From: Verrucomicrobiaceae bacterium
GTDB lineage: Bacteria > Verrucomicrobiota > Verrucomicrobiia > Verrucomicrobiales > Verrucomicrobiaceae
Assembly: GCA_016795375.1 (NCBI GenBank)
Contig: JAEUHJ010000174.1
Coordinates: forward strand, 1 to 43,212
Reading direction: 5' to 3'
Length of the DNA stretch: 43,212 nucleotides
This document shows, piece by piece, positions 1 to 8,606 of this stretch. The translations under genes were made by a program, and so were the position numbers. Below the pieces are notes generated by a model. The model was not told the DNA's origin. It saw nothing but the letters and a program-made list of their open reading frames with translations, and ran no database searches. The stretch's first letter is position 1, and every line of letters begins with the position of its first letter.

Positions 1-282
1 CACGGCTTCACGCAGATGCTGCTCCCCGCCCAGCCGTGTCAGCACATCACCACGGTTCGCCCAGCACGCGGTCAGCAGCCAGCGGAACCAGGCGCTCTGC
101 TCAAACGGAAGTTGCAGACGCAGTTGCAACGCCTCATCAAAGCACTGCAACGCTTCTGGCAGCGCGTCTTGGTTTGTCGCTGAAAGCAGCGCGATGCCCC
201 GTTTCATCCATGTTTTGGCATGGGCGGCAAGCTCCACCGAATGTTGAGGCAAAGACGAATCAGACGGCATGAGAAAAAGCAT
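1..282 (-). CDS. TPR-like protein, N-terminal part (runs off the left edge)
   Basis: An open minus-strand frame runs from an ATG at 282 (or a second ATG at 270) to the window edge, giving about 94 residues. It is rich in Ala, Leu and Trp. A segment near residues 30-60 (ALLSATNQDALPEALQCFDE) has the spacing of tetratricopeptide helices, in which a batch of items is counted or bundled. No signal peptide or enzymatic motif is visible in the part present. It is transcribed divergently from the TonB-like gene that starts at 413, with about 130 bp between them. The TPR assignment rests on helix pattern only. The frame is real-looking because the opposite-strand frame here is low-complexity Arg/Ser/Ala. 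Confidence 0.5.
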   Translation of the reverse strand, partial: MLFLMPSDSSLPQHSVELAAHAKTWMKRGIALLSATNQDALPEALQCFDEALQLRLQLPFEQSAWFRWLLTACWANRGDVLTRLGGEQHLREAV

Positions 283-412
283 GGGGGACCAACCACAGAG
301 TCGTCATTTAAACGCAAAGGATGGTCAATGAAACACAAGCAATGCGATAGAGTCTCAATTGCAAATTGACAGCCTGTTTTTTGCGTTCCTAATTCGCCTC
401 CCGCCCCTCGCC

Positions 413-1255
413 ATGATTCACGCTCTCACCCCACCAATGCCCAACATGGGCTTTGAACGCGCGAAGCCAATCGAGGCGGTGTCCAAGCCCTTGGTGACGC
501 GGTGCCACAAGAGCAAGTTGCAGGCGTTCGTCGGATTGTCGTGGCTCGTCGGGATCACAGGTTCGTGCCTCGCAGTGGGCCTTGTCGGCCTGTTTGCCGC
601 CGATTTGCCGCCGATTCATCTCAAGACGCTCGAAGACGAGGCGGATTCCTCTCTCGCGATGGTCGAGACCTCGATGGCCGAACTGCAAACGCTCGACGCG
701 GAGGAGACAGTGGCCCAGGACGCCCCTGAACTGCCCGTCGAGATCCCCGAGGCCGTCGAAGCACCGCCGGAAAGCGTTGATTTGCCCGAAATCGCCGAGG
801 CCATGACGATGGAGGACATCTTTGCCATTCCGACCGCGCAACCAATCCAGGACGCATTGAAGCCCGTCGATCCGGTGGTCAAACCCAAGCCCCGGCCAAC
901 GCCGCGCCCGCGCCCGCAGAGCGTGGCGCGCAGCAGCGGTACGCCGTCGGCCAAACCCGCCGTGGGAGCCGCAGGCGGCGTCGCAGGGGGGACGGGCGCT
1001 GCGCGTGGCAGCGGCCGTGGCAAGTTTCCCTCGCCGCCCTATCCCAGCTTCGCACGCAGCGGGGGCATGCAGGGGACGGTGCGTCTGGCTATCAGCGTTG
1101 GTGTTTCCGGCGCGGTGGAAGGTGTCAGTGTGATCAGCAGCACGGGCTACAGCACCTTGGACAGCTACGCGTCCGCGTGGGTGCGCCGCAACTGGCGCTG
1201 GCCCGGCGGAGCGGCGAATCGCTACACCCTGCCGCTCACCTTCCGCCTGCGCTGA
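413..1255 (+). CDS. TonB-family energy transducer
   Basis: A 280-residue protein with TonB architecture. It has a cytoplasmic N-terminus, one membrane segment near residues 40-60 (VGITGSCLAVGLVGLFA), and an acidic then Pro/Lys/Arg-rich periplasmic spacer (KPKPRPTPRPRPQS). The C-terminal TonB-like domain includes YPSFARSGGMQGTVRLAISV, typical of the beta strand that docks onto the TonB box of outer-membrane receptors. TonB passes proton-motive force from ExbB/ExbD to outer-membrane transporters. The next two genes are ExbB and ExbD, which supports the role. The frame is open upstream to a TTG at 359. The ATG at 413 or 437 gives a more normal N-terminus, and 413 is chosen without a clear ribosome binding site. 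Confidence 0.85.
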   Translation: MIHALTPPMPNMGFERAKPIEAVSKPLVTRCHKSKLQAFVGLSWLVGITGSCLAVGLVGLFAADLPPIHLKTLEDEADSSLAMVETSMAELQTLDAEETVAQDAPELPVEIPEAVEAPPESVDLPEIAEAMTMEDIFAIPTAQPIQDALKPVDPVVKPKPRPTPRPRPQSVARSSGTPSAKPAVGAAGGVAGGTGAARGSGRGKFPSPPYPSFARSGGMQGTVRLAISVGVSGAVEGVSVISSTGYSTLDSYASAWVRRNWRWPGGAANRYTLPLTFRLR

Positions 1256-1279
1256 TCCATTTTTCTCTCTCACCCCCGA

Positions 1280-1927
1280 ATGCACCATCCGTTACTCGCC
1301 AACGTCGCCGTTGACTTGTTCATCAAGGGCGGCCCCATCATGTGGCCGATCGCCATCGTCACAGTCTTCGCCATCTGCGTTTTCATTGAGCGTTCATTCT
1401 GGTGGCTGCGGCTCATTGCCAGGCGCGCGCCGCGGCAGCTTGATGAGGTTTACAGCACCCTGGAGGCGGGCGGTCTCGCCAAGGCCATCCAGCAGTCGTC
1501 AGGATCCGGTGATCCCGTCGTGCGCATGATCCATCACGGTCTCAATCACCGCCACACCAGCATGCAGGGCGCGCTCGAAGTCGCCGCCGGCCAGGAACTG
1601 CGTGACGCGGGCCGCTTTTTGAGCGCGATGGACACCATCGTCACGCTCGCGCCCCTGCTCGGACTGCTCGGCACCGTCACCGGCATCATGGGCAGCTTCA
1701 CCAGCATTGGCAGCAGCGAACTGGCCGTGGAAAAGGTCACCGGTGGCATTGGCGAGGCGCTCATCGCCACCGCCGCCGGCCTGGGCATCGCCATCGGCAC
1801 GCTGGTTCCCATGAACTACTTCCACAGCCGCCTCGCCGCGCTGAAGTTCGATCTCGAAGCCGCAGCGAACAACGTGCTCATCCTCGCCGCGCAGCACGGT
1901 TTTGACAAAGTCACCTCCAAGGCCTGA
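1280..1927 (+). CDS. exbB: MotA/TolQ/ExbB proton channel family protein
   Basis: A 215-residue inner-membrane protein with the three membrane segments of ExbB/TolQ: about residues 20-38 (MWPIAIVTVFAICVFIE), 115-140 and 155-180. The family core is present in TLAPLLGLLGTVTGIMGSF followed by GGIGEALIATAAGLGIAIGT. These helices form the proton-conducting pentamer that, with ExbD, drives TonB. It follows the TonB-like gene by 24 bp and is followed by ExbD after 7 bp, so the three are probably one transcript. ExbB is preferred over TolQ or MotA because of the adjacent TonB-type protein. No tolA, tolB or pal gene is nearby. Confidence 0.93.
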   Translation: MHHPLLANVAVDLFIKGGPIMWPIAIVTVFAICVFIERSFWWLRLIARRAPRQLDEVYSTLEAGGLAKAIQQSSGSGDPVVRMIHHGLNHRHTSMQGALEVAAGQELRDAGRFLSAMDTIVTLAPLLGLLGTVTGIMGSFTSIGSSELAVEKVTGGIGEALIATAAGLGIAIGTLVPMNYFHSRLAALKFDLEAAANNVLILAAQHGFDKVTSKA

Positions 1928-1934
1928 CCACGTC

Positions 1935-2363
1935 GTGAAGATCCACTCCCCGCTTCCCGAGCGCAAAACCCGCCTGGAGATCATCCCGCTCATCGACGTG
2001 ATGTTCTTCCTGCTGGCCTCTTTCATGATGGTCAGCCTCACCATGACGAAGCAGCAGACGATCAAGGTCAATCTGCCCGTCGCCTCCTCCGCGCAGTCCG
2101 ACTTCAAGCCCGACATGATCAACCTGGCCGTCAATGCCGCCGGCGACGTGTTTTTCGACAAGGCATCGGTCGCCTTGCCGGAACTCGACCGCAAGCTGGC
2201 CGAACGTTACGGCAAGGATCCCGCCACGCCCGTGTACATCAGCGCCGACGTGAACACGCGGTACACAGACCTCGTGAAGGTGCTTGACGCCGCGAAGCGT
2301 GTCGGCTTCACCAAAGTCGCCTTCAATGTCAAACCGGCCGGCGCCGCCAAGCCGCATCCCTGA
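1935..2363 (+). CDS. exbD: ExbD/TolR biopolymer transport protein
   Basis: A 142-residue protein with a short cytoplasmic N-terminus, one membrane helix (residues about 18-38, containing IPLIDVMFFLLASFMM with the conserved proton-carrying Asp) and a periplasmic domain ending in a TDLVKVLDAAKRVGF-type helix. ExbD sits inside the ExbB pentamer and couples proton flow to TonB. The start is taken as GTG at 1935, 7 bp after exbB, because an in-frame TTG at 1902 would overlap exbB and add residues unlike the family. The fourth gene of the run begins 3 bp after its stop. Confidence 0.93.
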   Translation: MKIHSPLPERKTRLEIIPLIDVMFFLLASFMMVSLTMTKQQTIKVNLPVASSAQSDFKPDMINLAVNAAGDVFFDKASVALPELDRKLAERYGKDPATPVYISADVNTRYTDLVKVLDAAKRVGFTKVAFNVKPAGAAKPHP

Positions 2364-2366
2364 CGC

Positions 2367-2912
2367 ATGAAGCGCCTGCTTGCCACGCTGCTCGTCCTCA
2401 TCTCGCTCGGCCTGTGCGCCGTCTCCGTCGTGCAATGGCAGCGCGAGGCGCGCCTGCGCGGCCACATCGCCGACCTCGTGAGGCGTCTGGAGGCGGAGAA
2501 CGCCCTGCGCATCGAGGCTGAGCGCAAAGTGCGCGAGTACGAGAAGGAAATCGCCCGCCTGACCGAGCTCCGCGCCGAGGTCGAGGCAAAGCTCATCGAA
2601 GTCACGCGTGAGTACAATGACCTCTCCACCGATTCGACCGCCCGCGGCATCACCATCGCCATCTACATGCGCGAGCTCATGCAGGCCCAGGCCGGTTTTG
2701 ATGCCGCGCGGCTCGCGCTCGGCAAGGGCGCCGACGCGATCAAGGATCACAACGCCGCCGTCACCGCCCAGAACAGCGCCCTCGAAAAGCAGAACGCCAT
2801 GCTCAAGCAGCTGGCCGCCGAGCGCGATGCCGCGATAGAAAAATTGAACACCCGCACCCGTGAGTTCAACGAACTCGTCGAGAAGTACAACAAGCTGGCG
2901 AAAGGAAGATGA
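2367..2912 (+). CDS. membrane-anchored coiled-coil protein of the tonB-exbBD operon
   Basis: A 181-residue protein with an N-terminal membrane anchor or uncleaved signal (residues 1-22, MKRLLATLLVLISLGLCAV). Nearly continuous heptad-rich helix follows, from about 25 to 75 and 115 to 178, rich in Glu, Lys, Arg and Ala. No enzymatic motif is seen. It starts 3 bp after exbD, so it is almost certainly cotranscribed with the TonB energy module. The function is not recognised. A periplasmic scaffold or a regulator of the ExbBD complex is possible by context only. Confidence 0.75.
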   Translation: MKRLLATLLVLISLGLCAVSVVQWQREARLRGHIADLVRRLEAENALRIEAERKVREYEKEIARLTELRAEVEAKLIEVTREYNDLSTDSTARGITIAIYMRELMQAQAGFDAARLALGKGADAIKDHNAAVTAQNSALEKQNAMLKQLAAERDAAIEKLNTRTREFNELVEKYNKLAKGR

Positions 2913-3017
2913 GCCACCGTCTCATCTCGATTAAAGCGGCTGGTCGTGCCTCCCGCCACGAATAAGAGATTGCAGTTCGCTCCGTGAGCCTGCTAGAGTT
3001 CCGCACACATCACCCCC

Positions 3018-3929
3018 ATGCCTGCCGGACGTTTTTTCTGCCTGCACGCTGCTGCCATGCTGGCTGCTGCGGTGTCGGCCCATGGCCAGGGTGCCTCCTC
3101 CGTTTCTGCCACGGGTGCCGTTGCAGCGCTGAAAAAGCAGGATGCCCCGTCCGCCAAGTCCGGGCCGCAATCCCGCGACATTCATCTCTCCGCCAGACCC
3201 GGCGTCCCCCAGCTTGGTTACGCCAGGTATCCGTGGAAGCTCGACATCGTCGCCACCGTGTTCTGGGTGGGCGAGGAGCCGACGGAGAACAATCCCACGC
3301 CCAACGACAAGAGTTCCTGGGACACCAAATGGATGGAAAATTTCGGTGGCTATGATGATCCTGACCCGACCAAGCGCACGGATTTTTTCACCCCCGAGGG
3401 CTTCACTCCCAAGCAAAATCCCTTCTACGTCGCGCTGCCTTACAACGACGTGATTGATTACAATTCGCACAAGCCCGAGGCGTCCAGGGTCATTCCCTGG
3501 TTCAAGCAGCGTTACAGCCGTTCCGGCCGCACCGTGCTCAAAGGCCAGTGGGTGGCCATCCGGCACGGCAACCGCGTGTGCTACGCGCAGTGGGAGGACT
3601 GCGGCCCTTTTGTCACGGATGACCACGAGTATGTCTTCGGCAGCTCCCGCCCGAAGAACACCAGCAACAACGGCGCCGGCATCGACATCTCCCCCTCCAT
3701 CCGCGACTACCTCGGCCTTAAAAGCATGTCCCGCTGTGACTGGCGCTTTGTGGATGTCAGCGAGGTGCCCGCCGGCCCCTGGCGCAACTTTGGCAGCAAC
3801 AACCATTTCGTCCGTCAGCAGAAGGTCGAGAAGGAGCGCGAGCACAGCGCCATCTCCTCCCGTCTTGAGGAGCTCCGCCGCATGCGTGACGATTATTTCA
3901 AGCAAAACGGCACCGGCGCGTTGCGCTGA
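3018..3929 (+). CDS. secreted protein with a possible double-psi beta-barrel region
   Basis: A 303-residue protein with a signal peptide (residues 1-24, ending AAAVSAHGQG). The central part includes TVFWVGEEPTENNPTP, then NPFYVALPYND, then YAQWEDCGPF and GAGIDISPSIRDYLGL. The last pieces resemble the Asp-bearing loop of RlpA/expansin-like double-psi barrels, in which a polysaccharide-binding groove is closed by an Asp. The C-terminus is a charged helix (KVEKEREHSAISSRLEELRR). The fold call is tentative. It lies between the tonB operon and the convergent Hsp70 gene and appears to be a single-gene unit. Confidence 0.7.
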   Translation: MPAGRFFCLHAAAMLAAAVSAHGQGASSVSATGAVAALKKQDAPSAKSGPQSRDIHLSARPGVPQLGYARYPWKLDIVATVFWVGEEPTENNPTPNDKSSWDTKWMENFGGYDDPDPTKRTDFFTPEGFTPKQNPFYVALPYNDVIDYNSHKPEASRVIPWFKQRYSRSGRTVLKGQWVAIRHGNRVCYAQWEDCGPFVTDDHEYVFGSSRPKNTSNNGAGIDISPSIRDYLGLKSMSRCDWRFVDVSEVPAGPWRNFGSNNHFVRQQKVEKEREHSAISSRLEELRRMRDDYFKQNGTGALR

Positions 3930-3956
3930 TCCCGCCCGGCGTCCGGCGTTTTGAAA

Positions 3957-5699
3957 TCAAACCAGTCCGCGGCGTGACAGGGACTCCTCCACCGCCCGGT
4001 CAATCAGCATCACGGCGAGCGCCTGGGTGGCGTCGTCGAGCCGTTGCGTGGCTTCTTTGAGCGCCCTGGCATCGTGAGCCGGTGAATCGAGCAGATTTTT
4101 GACTGCGGCGGCGTGGCGGATCACCTCGGATTTCTCGCCGTCGTCGATGGTGTTGCCGAGCTGTGCAAGCGCCAGGTCCACAGCGGGCAGGAGCTCCTCC
4201 GCCTTGAGCCGTGTCTCGGTCCAGACACGTTCATTCATGTCCTCGAAGGCGAAATCCACGCTCTCCGCGATCATCTGTTCCACACGTTCGTCAGCCACAT
4301 CGACGGCGGTGCCACGAATTTCGAGTGTGGTGTCGGTGCTCGTGGCCGTGTCGCGCGCGAGGACGTGGAGAATGCCGTTGGCGTCGAGTCTGAACTGCAC
4401 GCCGACTCGCGCGCCGCCTTTAGGGACTGGTGGGAAGGGAACCTCGATGCGGCCGAGCTCCCAGTTGTCCTTCGCCAGTTCACGTTCACCTTGCAGGATG
4501 CGGATGAGCATGCTGCTCTGGTTCGCGACGGCATTGGTGAACATCTCGCCCGCCTTCGCGGGGATCGTCGTGTTGCGCGGGATGATGATGTTCATCAATC
4601 CGCCGAAGGTTTCGATGCCGAGAGAAAGCGGCGTGACATCGAGCAGCAACACCTGGCGCAGGCTGCCGCCGAGGATGCCTGCCTGGATCGTCGCGCCGAG
4701 CGCGATGGCCTCGTCGGGGTTCTGCGAGGTGTTCGGCTCGCGTCCGAAGATTTCACGCACATGATCGCGCACCAGCGGCATGCGCGTGCTGCCGCCGACG
4801 AGGATCACCTCGTCGAGCTGCTCCGCCTTGATGCCCGCGTCGCTCAAAGCGCGCAGGCAGTGCGTGCGCGTGCGCCCGATCCAGGGTTTCGCGATCTTCT
4901 CGAGTTCAGCACGGGTGATCTCCAGGCCGTTGAACGAGGCCGTTTCATCACTGGAGAGGCGTTTTTTGACCGCCTCGGCCCCCTCGCTCACACGAATGTC
5001 ATCCGGTGGCAAACTCACTTTTTCCGCGATGAACCGGGCCAGCAGGCGGTCCAGATCATCACCGCCAAGCTGTGTGTCCCCGGCGGTGGCGAGCACCTGG
5101 AAGACACCATCGCGCATTTCGAGCACGGAAATGTCGAACGTGCCACCACCGAGGTCATAGACGGCGATCTTCTGATGTTCGGAAAGTTTGTCGAGGCCGT
5201 AAGCGAGCGCGGCGGCGGTCGGCTCGCTCAAAATGCGCACGACTTCGAGTCCGGCGAGCTCTCCCGCCTGCTTGGTGGCGTTGCGTTGCGCGTCGTTGAA
5301 ATAAGCGGGCACCGTGATGACCGCTTTCGACACGCTCTGCTCCAGTGCGCGCTCCGCGACGGCCTTCAAATGCTTCAAAATTTCCGCCGAAACCTCGACT
5401 GGAGTCGTTTTCAAATCGCTCAGAACATAAGGCGGCACCCATCCGGCTTCTCCGGGTCGGCGGCCGATGAGACGTTTCACCGAAGTGACGGTGCGTGTGG
5501 GATGAAGCGCCCGCTGCCGCAATGCCACGGCTCCGACTGTCACTTTGTCATCTTCACCATGAAGCACGGCGCTCGGCGTGCTGCGGCTGCCGTTTTCATC
5601 CGCCAGCAGGATCGGAAAGCCGCTGTCCACCACGCCGACGAGCGAGTTCGTCGTGCCGAGGTCGATGCCAAGGATGGGCGCGGGTTGCATGATCTTCAT
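3957..5699 (-). CDS. Hsp70-family chaperone (HscA/DnaK-like)
   Basis: A 580-residue Hsp70. The ATPase domain carries the phosphate-1 motif IDLGTTNS near residue 12, DLGGGTFD near 180 and the adenosine motif VILVGGSTRMP near 315. The substrate-binding domain includes TPLSLGIETFGG and IPRNTTIPAKAGEMFTNAVA, followed by a helical lid that ends without the acidic DnaK tail. It is slightly shorter than DnaK (about 640) and closer to HscA length. No iscU, hscB or fdx gene is adjacent, so an Fe-S assembly role is not shown. The frame stays open to 5828, but the ATG at 5699 gives the family N-terminus and avoids overlapping deoC. Confidence 0.92.
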   Translation of the reverse strand: MKIMQPAPILGIDLGTTNSLVGVVDSGFPILLADENGSRSTPSAVLHGEDDKVTVGAVALRQRALHPTRTVTSVKRLIGRRPGEAGWVPPYVLSDLKTTPVEVSAEILKHLKAVAERALEQSVSKAVITVPAYFNDAQRNATKQAGELAGLEVVRILSEPTAAALAYGLDKLSEHQKIAVYDLGGGTFDISVLEMRDGVFQVLATAGDTQLGGDDLDRLLARFIAEKVSLPPDDIRVSEGAEAVKKRLSSDETASFNGLEITRAELEKIAKPWIGRTRTHCLRALSDAGIKAEQLDEVILVGGSTRMPLVRDHVREIFGREPNTSQNPDEAIALGATIQAGILGGSLRQVLLLDVTPLSLGIETFGGLMNIIIPRNTTIPAKAGEMFTNAVANQSSMLIRILQGERELAKDNWELGRIEVPFPPVPKGGARVGVQFRLDANGILHVLARDTATSTDTTLEIRGTAVDVADERVEQMIAESVDFAFEDMNERVWTETRLKAEELLPAVDLALAQLGNTIDDGEKSEVIRHAAAVKNLLDSPAHDARALKEATQRLDDATQALAVMLIDRAVEESLSRRGLV

Positions 5700-5742
5700 T
5701 CCATGCCGGGGTCGGCATCGGCAAGGCAATTTCGGCAGACCA

Positions 5743-6681
5743 TCAATACCCCCCGGTGGCCTCGCTGAAATTCCACGGGGCCTGGTAGGCGCCCGTGCGT
5801 TCTTTTTCGAGCTGGCGGACGAGATCATTCAGCAAAGCGGACGCGCCGAAGCGGTAGCGGCGGTTGTTCAGCCATTCATCACCGAGTGTTTCTTTGACGG
5901 CGACGAGGAACTGCAGCGCCTGCTTCGCAGTGCGGATGCCGCCCGCGGGCTTCATGGCAACGGGGACGCCGGTGACGAGGAAATGATCACGGATGGCCTC
6001 CAGCATGACCTGGTTGCTGCCCAGCGTGGCGTTCGATGATGTTTTGCCCGTGCTGGTCTTGATGAAGTCGTTCGGGCGGATCACACGCATGGCCAGGAAG
6101 CTCGCGGCGCGGATGTTGTCGTAGGTTTCGAGTTCGCTGACTTCGAGAATGACTTTGAGAGTCGCCTTGCCGCAGGCTTCGACCACGGCGGCAATTTCAT
6201 CCTGCATGAGACCGAATTCACCGGCGAGAAACGCGCCACGATTGATCACCATGTCGATTTCATCCGCGCCATCGTTCACGGCGGCATGGACTTCGGCGAG
6301 CCGCGTTTTCAGCGGCGCCTGTCCTGACGGGAACGCTGTCGCCACCGAGGCGATTTTGACCTTCGTGCCGCCGACATGCTTTTTCGCGTGTTTCACCATC
6401 GCGGGATAGACGCACACGGCGGCGGTTGGCGGCACGTCCCCCTGGTCGTGCGGGCAAAGCGCCTTCTGGCACAGCGAGGCGACCTTTCCCGGCGTGTCCT
6501 TGCCTTCGAGCGTGGTCAGATCGACCATCGAGACGGCAAGACGCAGGCCGAAGATCTTCGACTTCTTCTTGATGCTGCGCGTGGTGTACTTCGCCACACG
6601 CTCCTCGATGCCGGTGTGATCGACGGTGCCGATCTCATTGAAGAGGCGGCGGAGGCTGGCGGGCGCTTTGGCGGCGGGCAT
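5743..6681 (-). CDS. deoC: deoxyribose-phosphate aldolase
   Basis: A 312-residue class I aldolase that splits 2-deoxyribose-5-phosphate into glyceraldehyde-3-phosphate and acetaldehyde in deoxynucleoside catabolism. The Schiff-base lysine lies in DFIKTSTGK (about residue 208). The partner lysine is in MKPAGGIR (about 243) and the acidic strand is in DEIDMVINRG (about 140-150). It is longer than E. coli DeoC (259) because of an N-terminal helical extension. It sits upstream of the Hsp70 gene on the same strand, 43 bp apart. No other deo genes are near. Confidence 0.95.
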   Translation of the reverse strand: MPAAKAPASLRRLFNEIGTVDHTGIEERVAKYTTRSIKKKSKIFGLRLAVSMVDLTTLEGKDTPGKVASLCQKALCPHDQGDVPPTAAVCVYPAMVKHAKKHVGGTKVKIASVATAFPSGQAPLKTRLAEVHAAVNDGADEIDMVINRGAFLAGEFGLMQDEIAAVVEACGKATLKVILEVSELETYDNIRAASFLAMRVIRPNDFIKTSTGKTSSNATLGSNQVMLEAIRDHFLVTGVPVAMKPAGGIRTAKQALQFLVAVKETLGDEWLNNRRYRFGASALLNDLVRQLEKERTGAYQAPWNFSEATGGY

Positions 6682-6781
6682 GGCTTATTCAGTCACCGGC
6701 GGACGAAAATGACAATGCAATTTCAGGCGGCATCAACCCGGGTCCGCGCAGAGCTGCCCGGAGGCCATGCGCAACACCACC

Positions 6782-7984
6782 TTATTTCAGCGGACACAGC
6801 CACAGCAGCAACGCGGTGAGGAACACGTTCGCGAGGGCGAGCTCGAAGAACACCTTCCACCCCAGCGCCATGAGCTGGTCGAAACGGAAGCGCGGCAGCG
6901 TCCAGCGGATGACGATGAAGAAGACGATGAAGAGAAACACCTTGGCGAAGAATGTTCCGATGTGCAGCAGCCCCAGCCACCACGGCGTGTCGCCGGCGAT
7001 GTGGTGCAACTGCAACCCGGTGAGCTTGGAGAGCACGGGGCCGAACGGGATGCTCCAGCCGCCGAGGAAGAGCGTCACCGCCAGCCCCGAGCCGATGATC
7101 ATCGCCGCGTATTCACCGAGGAAGAACAGCGCGAACTTCATGGAGCTGTATTCGGTGTGATAGCCGGCCACGAGCTCCGTCTCGCACTCGGCGAGGTCGA
7201 AGGGCAGGCGGTTGGTCTCCGCGAACATGGAGACGGTGAAGATGCAGAACGAGATGAAGACCGGGATGAGCAGCACCCAGCGCGAGAGGCTCAATCCTTC
7301 ACCCCAGAAAGGCAGCAGCAGCCAGCCGTTGGCGTCCTGGAACGAGGACATCTTCGTCAGGTTCAGCTCGCCGAAAATCATCAGCACCGGGATGATCGAA
7401 AGGCCCAGCGAGATCTCATACGAGATCATCTGCGCGCTCGCGCGCACGCCGCCCAGGAAGGGATATTTCGAGTTCGACGCCCAACCGGCCAGCACGATGC
7501 CGTAAACGCCGATCGAGGCGATGGCGAAGGTGAAGAGCGGCCCGACGCTCAGGTCGGCGATCACCAGCTTGACCGGCTCGGTCAGGCCGAGGAAGGACAG
7601 ATCCAGCTCGCTTCCGAAGGGGATCACGCAGCAGGTCAGCAACGCGGGCACCATCGTGAGGCACGGGGCGAGCCAGTAGTAAAACTTGCGCACATGCGCG
7701 GGCACGAAGTCCTCCTTCAGGATGAACTTCAGCCCGTCTGCCACCGCCTGGGCCAGGCCGCCGATGCCGAGGGGCTGCCAGTCCTTCTTGAAACCGAGGA
7801 GCGTGAGCGGCACACCGACGCGGTTCGGCCCCACGCGGTCCTGGATCACCGCCGAGATGCGTCGCTCGAAGTAAACGGAGATCGAGACCAGCGGCAGGAT
7901 GACGAGGAAGGTCAGAAAAACGATCTTCCCCACCGAGGCGGCGAGCGCAATGAGATCGAAGTTGGCGAGCAAGGGCGTGAACAT
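6782..7984 (-). CDS. nuoH: NADH-quinone oxidoreductase subunit H
   Basis: An approximately 400-residue polytopic membrane protein of respiratory complex I. It has about eight membrane helices and the NuoH signatures YFERRISAVIQDRVGPNRVG near the N-terminus and ETNRLPFDLAECETELVAGYH in the quinone-site loop. NuoH forms part of the quinone-binding chamber at the membrane/arm junction. The ATG at 7984 is used. A TTG at 8011 would add nine residues. No other nuo gene is present on either side (deoC downstream, a DUF4282 gene upstream), which is unusual because nuoH normally lies in a nuoA-N operon. Confidence 0.95.
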   Translation of the reverse strand: MFTPLLANFDLIALAASVGKIVFLTFLVILPLVSISVYFERRISAVIQDRVGPNRVGVPLTLLGFKKDWQPLGIGGLAQAVADGLKFILKEDFVPAHVRKFYYWLAPCLTMVPALLTCCVIPFGSELDLSFLGLTEPVKLVIADLSVGPLFTFAIASIGVYGIVLAGWASNSKYPFLGGVRASAQMISYEISLGLSIIPVLMIFGELNLTKMSSFQDANGWLLLPFWGEGLSLSRWVLLIPVFISFCIFTVSMFAETNRLPFDLAECETELVAGYHTEYSSMKFALFFLGEYAAMIIGSGLAVTLFLGGWSIPFGPVLSKLTGLQLHHIAGDTPWWLGLLHIGTFFAKVFLFIVFFIVIRWTLPRFRFDQLMALGWKVFFELALANVFLTALLLWLCPLK

Positions 7985-8060
7985 CAGCGCGGCGATTATC
8001 CGGGCCTCCAAGGAGGCGGCAACCCGATTTTGTGAAAAATTTCACAAGCCGCCCACCTTG

Positions 8061-8438
8061 TCATGATGGCGGGTTCGGGGCCGTCCCCTGCACCACCTTC
8101 GCGGCCTCCTCCTCGGACAACGGCGCGATCTTGTCCGCGATGCGGAAGATGGCGAGGATCAACTCCACCGTGACACGGGCGAAGATGAGGTAGAGCAGGA
8201 AGGCCACAGGAGCCGTCACCATCGTGAACAAGCCGGAGAGCGTACCCGATTTGAAACCGCTGAACATCCACGAACCTGCGTAAAACACCGCCGCCAGCAG
8301 GCTCAGCACATACAGCATGCGCACCAGACGCGGCGTGACGAAGCGCTTGAAGGAGAGGTCCAGCACAAGATCGAGCACGGCGCGAATCTGCTGCCACAGA
8401 CTGGAGAGTGCGGAGGGAGGGGGCGTCTCGGAGCTCAT
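8061..8438 (-). CDS. DUF4282-type membrane protein
   Basis: A 125-residue protein with a soluble N-terminus (residues 1-25), then LDLSFKRFVTPRLVRMLYVL leading into two membrane helices (about 38-60 and 68-92), and an acidic C-terminal tail. The F-x-x-F-V-T-P-R entry and the helix pair match the DUF4282 family, whose function is unknown. It is upstream of nuoH with a short gap and could be cotranscribed. The same frame remains open far upstream to 9470, but that part is the antisense of the DksA-like gene and is not considered coding. Confidence 0.8.
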   Translation of the reverse strand: MSSETPPPSALSSLWQQIRAVLDLVLDLSFKRFVTPRLVRMLYVLSLLAAVFYAGSWMFSGFKSGTLSGLFTMVTAPVAFLLYLIFARVTVELILAIFRIADKIAPLSEEEAAKVVQGTAPNPPS

Positions 8439-8496
8439 GCCGCCAAGGTACTCCCGGCCGGGGTGGCCGCAACACTCCAATATCGAAGCTGGAATA

Positions 8497-8520
8497 GTGG
8501 TTGCGCCTGCTGCCAACCAC
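8497..8520. promoter_or_regulatory. inverted repeat upstream of the dksA-like gene
   Basis: GTGGTTG at 8497-8503 is the exact reverse complement of CAACCAC at 8514-8520, with a 10-nt spacer. It lies 87 bp before the ATG at 8607, in the region between two divergent genes. It may be a repressor or activator site. It does not match the AT-rich Zur boxes known from proteobacteria. Confidence 0.35.
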
Positions 8521-8606
8521 AGCCAGAATCCGCGCCTCTTTTTCCGCCCCTTGCGTCGGGGACGGTCAGACAAGCAGTTCGTCGACAACCCAACACCGCC
8601 AAAGCC

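Noticed and set aside
4113..5768. 551-codon plus-strand frame opposite the Hsp70 gene
   Set aside because: It is the antisense of a clear Hsp70 with all family motifs. Its composition is the His/Arg/Glu-rich pattern expected from GC-rich antisense, and no domain is visible.
6767..8035. 422-codon plus-strand frame opposite nuoH
   Set aside because: It is highly charged, Glu/Arg/His/Gln repetitive, and explained by the codon bias of the hydrophobic NuoH on the other strand.
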